DNA of 64,000 nucleotides from RHKX01 sp046330415 (GCA_046330415.1 JAXLSW010000007.1:186001-250000), one strand, 5' to 3'. Shown: positions 51,578 to 60,896, counted from the first letter of the stretch. The notes: generated by a model from the sequence alone, not told the origin. Numbers and translations are program-made.

Positions 51578-53977
51578 GTGGTGGGTGCCGCAGGGTCGAA
51601 GGTCGCGTTCGCAGCAGCAGCAGTCGTGCTGGTTCTGGCCCTCACCTGCGCGCTCGCGCAGACAGCTGGCGCATCGCGCCAGGACGACCCGCCCGCCTCC
51701 CCGCTCGCCGGTGATGCGAGCTGGATCTGGTACGTGAGCGCCTCGGGTGGCAGCGGCGCCGCGATCGGCGAGAGCGCGAAGCGCCGCGGCCTCGGTTCCG
51801 TGTTCGTCAAGAGCGGCGACGGCGGCAACTACTGGAGCCAGTTCAGCCCCGAGCTGGTGGACGAGATCCACGCCGCGGGAGTCGACGTCTGCGCGTGGCA
51901 GTTCGTCTACGGGAACGACCCCGCCCGGGAGGCGCGGGTCGGGGCCCGCGCGGTCGACGCCGGCGCCGACTGCCTGATCATCGACGCCGAGTCCGACTAC
52001 CAGGGCAAGTACGCCGCCGCCGACACCTACATCACCAAGCTCCGCAGGCGGATCGGCGCTGACTTCCCGCTCGTCTTGGCGAGCTTCCCCTACGTCGACT
52101 ACCACCCGTCCTTCCCCTACTCGGTCTTCCTCGGCCCCGGCGGCGCCCAGTACAACGCCCCGCAGCTCTACTGGTACGCCATCGGGGATACCGTGGCGTC
52201 GGCGTTCGACCACACCTACACCTTCAACCGTCCCTACGACCGCCCCATCTACCCGGTCGGCCAGACCTACGAGAACCCGCCGCGCAAACAGCTGGAGGAC
52301 TTCCGCCGCTACGCCCGCGCCAGCGGTTCGGCGGGGGTGAGCTGGTGGTCGTGGCAGGAGACCTCCGGAAGCGAGTGGCGCGCGATCACCAAGCGCCCCG
52401 GGAAGGCGCTGCCGCCGCAGCTCGACGACACCTATCCCGAGCTCGCCCGTGGCGCGCGCGGGGACCTGGTCGTGTGGGCGCAGCAGCTGCTCGCGGGCGG
52501 CGGCTACAAGGCCCCGATCAACGGGCGCTTCAACGGCGCAACCGAGCGCGCCGTCCTCGCGCTGCAGACCGCGGTCGGGCTGCCCGCCAGCGGGGTCATC
52601 GGCGAGGACACGTGGCCGCAGCTCCTCGAGCTGACGCCGCAGCGCGTGCACTGGGCGCGCCGCGGCGGGAAGGCTGATCGCGGTCGCCCCCGCCGGGTCG
52701 CCGCCGGTGCCCCCGCGAGCGCATCGCTGCCCCCGCTCGGTCAGGACCTGCCGCCGATCGCCGAAAGGGCCCCCGCCCCCGCCGCCGGAGGCGACGCCGG
52801 ACCGCTCGCCTTCCAGCGGATCCGCGCCGACCAGAAGATCCTGCGGCTGCAGTTCGACCTGCGGTTCAAGCGGCCGATTCCAAGCCTCAGGCGCCTCGGC
52901 CCGCACCCGCGGATCGACCTCGACCGGCCGGCGCGCTTCCTCTGCGTCGACGTGCAATCGGACTCGACCGGCCGGCTGCTGCTGTGCCCGGCGGGCAAGG
53001 TCAAGCACGGCAGGGTCGACGTCGGCGTCTCGAAGCTTCACGGGGGGAAGCCCAGAGGCGCGGGGAAGATCAGCGCGAGCGTCGAGCGCCAGGACCGTTC
53101 ACTGCGGCTGCGGCTGCCGATGGCCTCGATCGGCCTGAAGCCGGGCAAGCTGCGGTTCTCGGCGCTGAGCGGCTGGAGCGGAGCGGCCTGCGCTTCGCCC
53201 GGGCGCGGTGGCCCCAAGGCGACCTGCCGGGACCGGGCGCCAACCCGCGGGGAGGCGAGCCGGAGGATCCGCCCCGTCCGCGCGGTGGGCTGCGGTGACT
53301 TCTCGACGAGCAAGGTCTTCAACGGCCCGCGCAGCAGCAAGCGCGTCGCCCTCACATTCGACGACGGACCGAGCCCCTACACCGAGCAGATCCTGAGCGA
53401 GCTCGACCGCTTCGGCGTTCACGCCACCTTCTTCCAGATCGGTCAGCAGGTGCCGGCCTACCCGGACGTGGAGCGCAAGATCCTCGCCCAGGGGAGCGAG
53501 CTCGCCAACCACTCCCTGCACCACGAGGACGGGCCCGGCGTGGAGTCGCTGCGGCGCACGTCGGAGCTGATCGCGCAAGCCAGCGGCTTCCATCCCTGCA
53601 TGTTCCGCCCGCCGGGCGGCTACGACCCGCCGCAGACGCTGGCGGCTGTAAGGTCGCTCGGCCTGGTGACGACGATCTGGGACGTCGACACCCGCGATTA
53701 CACGCTGCCCGGAACGGGGACCATCATCGCCCGCGCCACCTCGGTCAACCCCGGCTCGATCGTGCTCATGCACGACGGCGGCGGCAACCGCAGCGAGACC
53801 GCGGCGGCGGTCCCCGCGATCATCAAGAACCTGCGCTCACGCGGGTACAAGCTCGTGACGATGACGAAGCTCCTCGGCGGCCACTACAAGTTTCGCGAGG
53901 TCAAGGGCCGCCGCCTCCCGGCCCGGCACCCACTGCCGGAGCCGCGCGATTTCCCCGTGCGGATCGAGGGCCCCTGA
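51578..53977 (+). CDS. Secreted multidomain cell-wall enzyme: glycosidase-like, peptidoglycan-binding, NodB deacetylase
   Basis: A 799-residue exported protein from a GTG with GAGAGGAG before it. After a signal peptide (VAFAAAAVVLVLALTCAL) come a barrel-like domain (about 45-280, with VDVCAWQFVYGND, CLIIDAESDYQGKY and GVSWWSWQETSGSEW, resembling GH25/DUF1906-type glycosidases), a PG_binding_1-like domain (GDLVVWAQQLLAGGGYKAPI), a linker, and a C-terminal polysaccharide deacetylase: VALTFDDGPSPYTE, ELANHSLHHEDGP, FRPPGGYDPPQ and SIVLMHDGGGNRSE. This suggests a protein that binds and remodels peptidoglycan. The combination of these domains in one protein is uncommon. Confidence 0.85.
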   Translation: MVGAAGSKVAFAAAAVVLVLALTCALAQTAGASRQDDPPASPLAGDASWIWYVSASGGSGAAIGESAKRRGLGSVFVKSGDGGNYWSQFSPELVDEIHAAGVDVCAWQFVYGNDPAREARVGARAVDAGADCLIIDAESDYQGKYAAADTYITKLRRRIGADFPLVLASFPYVDYHPSFPYSVFLGPGGAQYNAPQLYWYAIGDTVASAFDHTYTFNRPYDRPIYPVGQTYENPPRKQLEDFRRYARASGSAGVSWWSWQETSGSEWRAITKRPGKALPPQLDDTYPELARGARGDLVVWAQQLLAGGGYKAPINGRFNGATERAVLALQTAVGLPASGVIGEDTWPQLLELTPQRVHWARRGGKADRGRPRRVAAGAPASASLPPLGQDLPPIAERAPAPAAGGDAGPLAFQRIRADQKILRLQFDLRFKRPIPSLRRLGPHPRIDLDRPARFLCVDVQSDSTGRLLLCPAGKVKHGRVDVGVSKLHGGKPRGAGKISASVERQDRSLRLRLPMASIGLKPGKLRFSALSGWSGAACASPGRGGPKATCRDRAPTRGEASRRIRPVRAVGCGDFSTSKVFNGPRSSKRVALTFDDGPSPYTEQILSELDRFGVHATFFQIGQQVPAYPDVERKILAQGSELANHSLHHEDGPGVESLRRTSELIAQASGFHPCMFRPPGGYDPPQTLAAVRSLGLVTTIWDVDTRDYTLPGTGTIIARATSVNPGSIVLMHDGGGNRSETAAAVPAIIKNLRSRGYKLVTMTKLLGGHYKFREVKGRRLPARHPLPEPRDFPVRIEGP

Positions 53978-53999
53978 GGGTCCCCGGCCCCTGAGGTCC

Positions 54000-55295
54000 C
54001 TAGCCCCGCAGCTTCTCCAGCCGCTCGAAGACCTCACCGGTGTGGGTGAGGTAGGCGCTCGGGTCGAAGACCGCGTCGACGTCGATCTCCAGGTTCTTCG
54101 CCGCGACCGCGTCGCGGAGCAGGTCCCGGAACGGGGTTCGCGTGTCCCACGCCCTCTGCGCGTTCTTCTGGACGAGCATGTAGGCGTCGTCGCGGATCAT
54201 TCCCGCGTCGACCAGCGCCGTCAGCGCCCGCTGCGAGTAGATCGCGCCGTAGGTGAGCTCGAGGTTCTCGGCCATCCGCTCGGTGTGGACGACCATCCCG
54301 CCCGCCACCCGCGTCGCCAGGTGCTGCATGTAGTCGAGGCCGATCGTCGCGTCGGGGAGGATCACCCGCTCGGCGCCCGAGTGGGAGATGTCGCGCTCGT
54401 GCCAGAGCGCCACGTTCTCCAGCCCCGCCTGCGCGTAGCCGCGGAGCACGCGCGCGAGCCCGGTGATGCGCTCGGTGGTGATCGGGTTGCGCTTGTGCGG
54501 CATCGCCGAGGAGCCCTTCTGGCCCTTGCCGAACGGCTCCTCGACCTCGCGCACCTCGGTCTTCTGCAGGTTGCGCACCTCGGTGGCGAAGCGCTCGAGC
54601 CCCGCACCCGCGAGCGCGATCGCGCTCAGCACCTCGGCGTGGCGGTCGCGGGGGACGACCTGTGTGGAGGCGTCCTCCGCCCTGATCCCGAGCCGCTCCA
54701 TCACCGCCGCCTCGACCTTCGGGGGCAGCGATGCGTAGGTGCCGACCGCGCCCGAGAGCTTCCCCACCGCGGCCTGCTCGAAGGCGGCCCGCAGCCGGTT
54801 CAGGTTGCGGTCGGCCTCGAAGGCGAAGCCCGCGAGCCGTAGACCGAAGCTGGTCGGCTCGGCGTGGATCCCGTGCGTGCGACCCACGCACGGCGTGTCG
54901 CGGAACTCGAAGGCACGCTCGATCAGCGCGTCGCGGTAGGCGAGCGCGCCGTCGACGACGATCGTCCCCGCCTCGACGATCTGCGTTGCGAGCGCGGTGT
55001 CGAGCACGTCGGAGGAGGTGAGGCCGTAGTGGATCCAGCGGCCCTCCTCCCCGATCGAGTCGGAGACGACGTCGACGAACGCGGCGACGTCGTGGTTCGT
55101 CGTGCGCTCGCGCTCCTCGACCGCCTCGACGGTGAACGACGCGCGCTCACGGCATGCGGCGGCGTCGGCGGCTGGGACCACCCCGGCGTCCGCCAGCGCC
55201 TCGGTGACCGCGAGCTCGACCTCCAGCCACCCCTCCATCTTGCGCCGCTGGGTCCAGACGGCGCCGATGTCCTCACGGGTGTAGCGGTCGATCAA
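54000..55295 (-). CDS. purB: PurB, adenylosuccinate lyase
   Basis: Cleaves SAICAR and adenylosuccinate. A 431-residue protein with MIDRYTREDIGAVWTQRRKM, the AFVDVVSDSIGEEGRWIHYG start of the active site, VGRTHGIHAEPTSFG, and the signature KGSSAMPHKRNPITTERITG. It is 14 bp downstream of purE and convergent with the large cell-wall gene, ending 22 bp from it. Confidence 0.96.
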   Translation of the reverse strand: MIDRYTREDIGAVWTQRRKMEGWLEVELAVTEALADAGVVPAADAAACRERASFTVEAVEERERTTNHDVAAFVDVVSDSIGEEGRWIHYGLTSSDVLDTALATQIVEAGTIVVDGALAYRDALIERAFEFRDTPCVGRTHGIHAEPTSFGLRLAGFAFEADRNLNRLRAAFEQAAVGKLSGAVGTYASLPPKVEAAVMERLGIRAEDASTQVVPRDRHAEVLSAIALAGAGLERFATEVRNLQKTEVREVEEPFGKGQKGSSAMPHKRNPITTERITGLARVLRGYAQAGLENVALWHERDISHSGAERVILPDATIGLDYMQHLATRVAGGMVVHTERMAENLELTYGAIYSQRALTALVDAGMIRDDAYMLVQKNAQRAWDTRTPFRDLLRDAVAAKNLEIDVDAVFDPSAYLTHTGEVFERLEKLRG

Positions 55296-55309
55296 GAGCG
55301 TCGCCCCGT

Positions 55310-55846
55310 CTAGCTCGACTGCGACTGAGCGAGCTCGATGATCCGCGCCGCGTAGAGCCCCGCGTTCTTGGCGCCGTCGACCGCCATGCAGGCGACCGGG
55401 ACGCCCGGGGGCATCTGCGCGATCGTCAGCAGGGAGTCGAGCCCGTTCAGGCTCTTGCCGAGGATCGGCACGCCGATCACCGGCAGCTTCGTGTAGGCGG
55501 CGGCGACGCCCGGCAGAGCCGCGCTCATCCCGGCGCCCGCGATGATCACGTGGAGCCCGCGCATCTGCGCGTTCCTGCAGTAGTCGGCGACGACGTCGGG
55601 GGTCCGGTGGGCGCTCATCACCCGCACCTCGTAGGAGATGCCGGCCTCGTGCAGCGCCTTGCCCGCCGGCTGCATCTTCGGCTTGTCGTTGGGCGAACCC
55701 ATGATGATCCCGACCAGCGGGGAGTCCACCTCGATCTCCTCGAAGGCGCGCTCCACCTCCGCCATCACATCGACCTCTGCATCTCCTGCGGTCCCGGGCG
55801 CGGCCACGCCGGTGGCCGGAGTCGGGTCGGCCTCAGCCTCGTTCAT
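55310..55846 (-). CDS. purE: PurE, N5-CAIR mutase
   Basis: Interconverts N5-CAIR and CAIR. From the ATG at 55846 (GGAGGG ribosome site) it has 178 residues: a 38-residue acidic head, then VGIIMGSPNDKPKMQPAGKA, YEVRVMSAHRTPD and GAGMSAALPGVAAAYTKLPV. The head is unusual for this short protein. PurK was not seen, so either it lies elsewhere or the class II PurE type is used. Confidence 0.92.
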   Translation of the reverse strand: MNEAEADPTPATGVAAPGTAGDAEVDVMAEVERAFEEIEVDSPLVGIIMGSPNDKPKMQPAGKALHEAGISYEVRVMSAHRTPDVVADYCRNAQMRGLHVIIAGAGMSAALPGVAAAYTKLPVIGVPILGKSLNGLDSLLTIAQMPPGVPVACMAVDGAKNAGLYAARIIELAQSQSS

Positions 55847-55889
55847 CGTCCCTCCACTCGTTGAGTTCTCAGTCGTCTCGTCGGTCTCG

Positions 55890-57164
55890 TCAGCCGCCCG
55901 CCGACTCCACCGCCCTGGCGGCGATGTCGGTGCGGATCTGGCGGCCCTCGAAGGTGATCTCGTCGGCGGCATCGTAGGCGCGTCGGCGGGCGACGTCCGG
56001 CCCGGCCCCGAGCGCGGTCACGTTGAGCACCCGCCCGCCCGCCGTGACGATCTCCCCGTCGACCTCCGCGGTGCCGGCGTGGGTGATCTCCGCGCCGGTC
56101 ACGGCGGCCGCGGCGAGCCCGCTGATCACGTCCCCCTTCGACGAGCTCTCGGGGTAGCCGGCTGAGGCGAGCACGAGCGTCACCGCCCAGTCGGTGGCGA
56201 ATTCGGCCTCGACGCCGGCGAGGCCGCCGGGCTCGCAGGCGGCGCGACACAGATCGAGCAGGTCGGTGCGCATCCGCGGCAGCACCGCCTGCGTCTCGGG
56301 GTCGCCGAAGCGGCAGTTGAACTCGAGGACGCGGGGGCCGTCGGCGGTCATCATCAGGCCCGCGTAGAGGACGCCGTGGAAGGGGATGCCGCGCCCGGCC
56401 ATCAGCCTCACGATCGGCTCGTGCACCTCGGAGACGATCCGCGACACGTCCTCGGCGGTGACGCCGGGCACCGGAGAGTAGCTCCCCATGCCGCCGGTGT
56501 TCGGCCCCTGATCGCCGTCGAAGATGCGCTTGTAGTCCTGGGCGGGCGCGAGCGGCACGACGTTCTCGCCATCGCAGATCGCGAGCATCGAGAGCTCCTC
56601 GCCCACCATGTGCTCCTCGATCAGGACGCTGGTCTCGCCGAAGCGCCGCTCCGTGAAGAACGCCTCGACCGCCTCGCGCGCCTCCCCCTCGTCGGCGGCG
56701 ATGATCACGCCCTTGCCGGCCGCCAGCCCGTCGGCCTTGAGGACCACCGGGTACTCGCAGGCCGCCAGATGGGAGAGCGCGTCCTCGCGGCTGCTCACCA
56801 CCTCGTGGCCCGCGGTGGGGACGCCGGCCTCCGCCATCGCCTCCTTGGCGTAGACCTTCGAGCCCTCGAGCTGGGCGGCCGCCGCGCTGGGACCGAACGC
56901 GGCGATGCCGGCCTCGCCGAGCGCGTCAACGAGGCCGGCGACCAGCGGAGCCTCGGGCCCGACGACGACGAGGTCGACCTCGCGCTCACGGGCGGCGGTG
57001 ACGATCCCCGCGATGTCGTCGCCCGCGATGTCGAGCAGCTCGGCGTCGGCGCCGATCCCGGGGTTGCCGGGCGCGCAGAGGATGTCGGGGCCGCGGTCGG
57101 AGCGGGCGAGCGCGCGGACGATCGCGTGCTCGCGGCCGCCGCCGCCGATCACGAGGACCTTCAA
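55890..57164 (-). CDS. purD: PurD, phosphoribosylamine-glycine ligase
   Basis: ATP-grasp ligase forming GAR. A 424-residue protein: KVLVIGGGGREHAIV, ILCAPGNPGIGADAEL, VVVGPEAPLVAGLVDALG, LKADGLAAGKGVIIA, the GGMGSYSPVPG metal and ATP region, and RVLEFNCRFGDPE. First of the purD-purE-purB run. Intact. Confidence 0.96.
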   Translation of the reverse strand: MKVLVIGGGGREHAIVRALARSDRGPDILCAPGNPGIGADAELLDIAGDDIAGIVTAAREREVDLVVVGPEAPLVAGLVDALGEAGIAAFGPSAAAAQLEGSKVYAKEAMAEAGVPTAGHEVVSSREDALSHLAACEYPVVLKADGLAAGKGVIIAADEGEAREAVEAFFTERRFGETSVLIEEHMVGEELSMLAICDGENVVPLAPAQDYKRIFDGDQGPNTGGMGSYSPVPGVTAEDVSRIVSEVHEPIVRLMAGRGIPFHGVLYAGLMMTADGPRVLEFNCRFGDPETQAVLPRMRTDLLDLCRAACEPGGLAGVEAEFATDWAVTLVLASAGYPESSSKGDVISGLAAAAVTGAEITHAGTAEVDGEIVTAGGRVLNVTALGAGPDVARRRAYDAADEITFEGRQIRTDIAARAVESAGG

Positions 57165-57212
57165 GTCAGATTCTCCGGCCCGCCCGCCTCCATCGCCCGC
57201 CCGCCCGGCCCT

Positions 57213-57494
57213 CTAGAGGGACCCGGCGAAGTCTTCGCTGGGGATCGCGTTGAGGGTCTCGTTGACGGTCGTGCCGCGGGAGCCGAGCTCGACGGAGGCC
57301 TTCGCCATGGTCTCGGCGTCGTCGGCCTCGACGACGCTGATGAAGTCGTATTGGCCCAGCGTCGCCCACTGGTGGTGGACCTTGAGACCGATCTGCTCCA
57401 TCTCCCGGTTCACCTCGGCGATCCGGTCGGGGTTGTTCTTGATCGTCTTCACGCCCTCGCTGGTCAGCTTGGTCAGCAGGATGAAATGCGGCAA
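57213..57494 (-). CDS. GYD-domain protein
   Basis: A 93-residue protein from a TTG at 57494 with a strong GAGGAGAGG ribosome site. FILLTKLTSEGVKTIKN, QWATLGQYDFISVVEADDAE and LGSRGTTVNETLNAI give the GYD domain, a small dimeric alpha-beta barrel fold related to the Dabb type. Many members are of unknown function. It precedes purD by 48 bp on the same strand and may be cotranscribed with the purine genes. Confidence 0.88.
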   Translation of the reverse strand: MPHFILLTKLTSEGVKTIKNNPDRIAEVNREMEQIGLKVHHQWATLGQYDFISVVEADDAETMAKASVELGSRGTTVNETLNAIPSEDFAGSL

Positions 57495-57602
57495 GTTCCT
57501 CTCCTCCTCGGTTGTGGGCTCGCATCCCGAGTTCTCGCAGGTCGTCGCGATCGGTGCAACGCGGTCCCCGCAGGGCACCTCCGTGCCGGGGCGATCCCGC
57601 GT

Positions 57603-58517
57603 TCAGCCCGCGACGAACCGGCCGACCGCGCCCGCGTCGGCGGAGCGGAACGAGTGCGTGACGAAGGGATAGCTACCAGCCTCGGGGAAGGTGAGCTCGA
57701 AGGTCGCGGCCCCTCCCGCCGGGATGCCGAAGGTGGAGACCCCCGTGAGCTGGTTGGCGGGGTTGCCGTCGGGCTGGACGGTGTCGAAGATGTCGCCGAC
57801 GACATGGAAGTCGCTGGGTTCCGTCGGGCCGGCGTCGACGACGTAGATCCGGACCGGCTCGCCGATGGGCACCTCGATTGGATGACGCGCGTAGCGCTCG
57901 GCGCGGCCGTTGAAGACGACGAACCGGGGCAGCTCGCTCTGCATCGCCTCGTAGCTGGAGTGCAGCAGGTTCCCGCGGACGCTGCCGTAGAACTCGCTCT
58001 GCACCAGCATCACCTCCTGGGCGGGCGGGCGGGGCACCGCGGGGTCGACGATGATCATCCCGTACATCCCCATACCGATGTGCTCGAGCGCCGGGGATGT
58101 GCCGCAGTGGTACATGTAGACGCCCGGGTGCTCGGCGACGAAGGAGAACGTCTTGCTGCCGCCGGGGCGGACGTCGGAGAACCCCACGCTGGGGGCGATC
58201 CGAGCGGCGTGGAAGTCGATCGAGTGGTACCCGGGGTGGCCCTCCCATCGTTTCTTCTTCGCGTTCTCGAGCGTGACCTCGACGGTGTCGCCCTCGGTCA
58301 CGCGGACGACGGGTCCGGGCACCGTCCCGTTGAACGTCCAGGCGTGCATCTTCACCCCGGGCGCGACCTTGACCAGTTCGGGCTCCGCCTTCAGGTGAAC
58401 CGGGACGACGGCGGCTGTCGCCGGTTCCGCTGCGAGCGCTCCGAGGGCGATGGCGAGGAGGGCGGCCATGCCGACGGCGCGCACCTCCCTGCCGAGGTAG
58501 GTCGCACAGCGGAGCAT
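57603..58517 (-). CDS. Copper nitrite reductase-like cupredoxin protein
   Basis: A 304-residue secreted two-domain cupredoxin with a signal peptide (AVGMAALLAIALGALAAEP). In domain 1, YHSIDFHAA and YMYHCGTSPALEHIGMGMYG supply the type 1 copper ligands (His, Cys, His, Met) and histidines of the type 2 site. In domain 2, DFHVVGDIFDTV and YPFVTHSFRSADAG provide the remaining histidine at the subunit interface. All ligands expected for NirK-type nitrite reductase appear present, including the Asp in DFH. The protein is shorter than many NirK. Reductase activity is likely but not certain; multicopper oxidases of similar fold exist. Confidence 0.83.
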   Translation of the reverse strand: MLRCATYLGREVRAVGMAALLAIALGALAAEPATAAVVPVHLKAEPELVKVAPGVKMHAWTFNGTVPGPVVRVTEGDTVEVTLENAKKKRWEGHPGYHSIDFHAARIAPSVGFSDVRPGGSKTFSFVAEHPGVYMYHCGTSPALEHIGMGMYGMIIVDPAVPRPPAQEVMLVQSEFYGSVRGNLLHSSYEAMQSELPRFVVFNGRAERYARHPIEVPIGEPVRIYVVDAGPTEPSDFHVVGDIFDTVQPDGNPANQLTGVSTFGIPAGGAATFELTFPEAGSYPFVTHSFRSADAGAVGRFVAG

Positions 58518-58561
58518 GTGGTGAAGCTAGCGCCGGGATCCCGGCCGCTCATGCGTGCTGG

Positions 58562-59248
58562 CTACTGATCGGCCTCGGTGGTCGAGGGGCGACCGGGCTT
58601 GACCGCGACGCCCTGCACCAGGGGCTTGGTGATCTCGGGCGCCTTCGGCGTGCGCCCGCGCTCGAGCTCCTCGACGACGAGCGGCGAGGCCTCCAGCGAC
58701 GCGACCGTGTCGCGGTTGCAGCGGCAGCCGTGGCCGACGAACTTCCAGGGACGCTCGAAGCGATCCTGCCTGCGCGCCAGGCGCGGGTCGTCGGGCGAGC
58801 GCACGTGCTCCATGAACAGGAGCCGCCCGCCCGGCTTCAGCACCCTGTCGACCTCGGCCAGCGTCGCCGGGAGGTCGTCGACGGTGCAGAGGACGAGGGT
58901 GACGACGACGGTGTCGATCGAGGCGTCCTCCACCGGGAGCCGCTCCGCCGGTGCGACGACGACGCGCGCCTCGCGACCGCTCGCGGCGACCCGCTCGCGG
59001 AGCTGCTTGGCCATCGGCTCGAAGGGCTCGGTGAGGATCAGCTCGCTGACCGCGCCGGGGTAGTGGGCGAGGTTCACCCCGGTCCCGGCTCCCAGCTCCA
59101 GCGTCCGGCCGCTCGCTTCCGCGAGCAGGCGCTCCCGGCGCTCGCCGAGCCCGGCCTCCTCGGAGGCCGCGAGCATGCGGTCATACAGCGACGCGAACAG
59201 GCGACCCCAGGTCGCGTCGTAGGCGCGGGAGACCGCCGAGCCGCTCAC
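58562..59248 (-). CDS. UbiE-like SAM methyltransferase
   Basis: A 228-residue class I methyltransferase: TLELGAGTGVNLAHYPGAV (motif I), ILTEPFEPMAKQLRERV and DTVVVTLVLCTVDDLPATL (motif II region), then VDRVLKPGGRLLFMEHVRSP. Resembles UbiE and Methyltransf_11 proteins. It overlaps the SRPBCC gene by 4 bp and lies in the same operon as the last glycosyltransferase. Substrate unknown; sugar or lipid is possible. Confidence 0.87.
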   Translation of the reverse strand: MSGSAVSRAYDATWGRLFASLYDRMLAASEEAGLGERRERLLAEASGRTLELGAGTGVNLAHYPGAVSELILTEPFEPMAKQLRERVAASGREARVVVAPAERLPVEDASIDTVVVTLVLCTVDDLPATLAEVDRVLKPGGRLLFMEHVRSPDDPRLARRQDRFERPWKFVGHGCRCNRDTVASLEASPLVVEELERGRTPKAPEITKPLVQGVAVKPGRPSTTEADQ

Positions 59249-59724
59249 GACGCCCCCGTTGCCAGCAGCGCCGGGATCGAGTCGCGGCGGAAGTCGAAGA
59301 TGCGGTCGAGGTCGCGGTGGACGATCAGGTGCTCGGCGATCGTCCCCAGCGGCCCGAAGCGGTGCCCGTAGCGCACGAGGTCGGTCATCCGCGTCCGCTC
59401 AGCGCCGCCGTCGCCGCGGATCGGCTCGAAGGTGTGGGTGTGATGCCAGAGGGCGTAGGGCCCGCGGATCTGGCGGTCGACGAACCCGTGAGGGGGATCC
59501 CACTCCTCGATCCGGGTCAGCCAGGAGACCGGCACCCCGTGCAGCCGCAGCCGGTAGCGGATCAGGGTCCCGGCTTGGATCTCGCCGGGAACCTCGGAGG
59601 TGATCCGGAAGCGCAGGAGCGGCGGCGTGATCGCCTCCAGGTTCTCGGCCCGCGAGAAGAACTCGAACGCCTCCTCGACCGGGACGTCGAGGACCTGTTC
59701 GCGGCGTAGGACCCGCTCGCGCAT
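59245..59724 (-). CDS. SRPBCC-family protein
   Basis: A 159-residue protein of the START/SRPBCC fold. VPVEEAFEFFSRAENLEAITPP, GTLIRYRLRLHGVPVSW and RYGHRFGPLGTIAEHLIVHRD match the cell-division-inhibitor/epimerase-linked ligand-binding proteins (COG4276-like). Usually a small hydrophobic-ligand binder. Its ATG overlaps the TGA of the upstream glycosyltransferase (TGATG), so the pair is coupled. Confidence 0.85.
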   Translation of the reverse strand: MRERVLRREQVLDVPVEEAFEFFSRAENLEAITPPLLRFRITSEVPGEIQAGTLIRYRLRLHGVPVSWLTRIEEWDPPHGFVDRQIRGPYALWHHTHTFEPIRGDGGAERTRMTDLVRYGHRFGPLGTIAEHLIVHRDLDRIFDFRRDSIPALLATGAS

Positions 59725-60896
59725 CAGTCCGCTGTTCGGGCGGGAGCGACCGATTCGAGCAGCGACGTGAGGTCCCGCACGGTGTCGTCCCAGTTCAACT
59801 CCTCACGCCGCCGCCGCACTCCGTCGGCGAGCAGCTCACGCTCACCGGGGTCGGCGAGTCGCTCGATCGCCTTGGTCAGCGCCGCCACGTCGGGCTTGTA
59901 GGCGCGGATCCCCGACCGCGGCGCGTTGCCGTCAGGGACGCCGGGGACGAGGACGCCGTTGACGCCTTCGTGGATGACCTCGTTCATCGGCGCGTTGTCG
60001 TTGGTGATCGTCGGGACGCCGAGCGCGGTCGCCTCGTAGAGGTGCAGGCCGAGCCCCTCCCAGCGGCTCGGGGCGAGGCAGACGTCGGCGGCGGCGAACA
60101 TCGCCAGGTACTCCGCGTTGGGGAGGTCGGCCGTGACGAGCTCGATCCGGTGGTCACGGATCCCGAACCGCGAGCCGCCGCGAGCGAGCTGCTTGACGCG
60201 CTTCGCCTGCCGCTCGACCTGGGCTTTGAGGACGAGCCGGAGCTCCCTCCCCTCAGCCTTGCGGAACGCCTCGATGGTCTGGGCGAGCGGCTTGCGCTTG
60301 CTCATGAACCCGCCGGGGAAGAGGTAGACGACGTCGTCCTCGTTGCCGCCGGGGAAGCCGTAGGGGGAGATCCAGCCGGGCTCCGCGCGCTCGGCGCGCA
60401 GGCGGTCCCCGAGCTCGACCAGCTCCGGGAAGCAGCCCCAGCGGACGCGGAAGGTCTCGATCCCCATCTCCGCGTAGCGGCGATGCTCCGCTCCGGTCAG
60501 CGAGTAGATCCGGTCGAAGGCTTCGACGGCGATGTCGACGTGCTCGTCGGCGAAGTGCTCCCAGACGAAACGGCCGACGGTGCGGACGCCCCGCTTGCGC
60601 AGCTGCGTGATCTCAGGGAACTGGTAGTTCTGGTCGAACATGACCAGGTCGAGCTGGTTCTCCTCCGCCCAGTTCACGTACTCGTCGAGGGGGATCTGGT
60701 AGTCGCTCGCCGCGGTGACGCCCTCCTGCGCCCAGACGCCGCTGCGGTCGATCCAGTCGGGCTTGATGTTCGTCTTGCGCGTCGGCCGCGCGAGCACGAA
60801 CGTCTCGTGCCCGAGGCCGTCGAGGGCGCTGCGGATCTGCCGCGCGACGACGGCCTGTCCGCGGTTGAACCAGTAGGCGACGATCCCGATCCGCAT
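59724..60896 (-). CDS. GT4-like glycosyltransferase
   Basis: A 390-residue member of the same paralogue family as those at 30-46 kb. IGIVAYWFNRGQAVVARQI, ELVTADLPNAEYLAMFAAAD and SRWEGLGLHLYEATALGVP with the EX7E pair are present. A 25-residue insert near 190 distinguishes it. It starts the glycosyltransferase-SRPBCC-methyltransferase operon, away from the main cluster by 13 kb. Confidence 0.88.
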   Translation of the reverse strand: MRIGIVAYWFNRGQAVVARQIRSALDGLGHETFVLARPTRKTNIKPDWIDRSGVWAQEGVTAASDYQIPLDEYVNWAEENQLDLVMFDQNYQFPEITQLRKRGVRTVGRFVWEHFADEHVDIAVEAFDRIYSLTGAEHRRYAEMGIETFRVRWGCFPELVELGDRLRAERAEPGWISPYGFPGGNEDDVVYLFPGGFMSKRKPLAQTIEAFRKAEGRELRLVLKAQVERQAKRVKQLARGGSRFGIRDHRIELVTADLPNAEYLAMFAAADVCLAPSRWEGLGLHLYEATALGVPTITNDNAPMNEVIHEGVNGVLVPGVPDGNAPRSGIRAYKPDVAALTKAIERLADPGERELLADGVRRRREELNWDDTVRDLTSLLESVAPARTAD

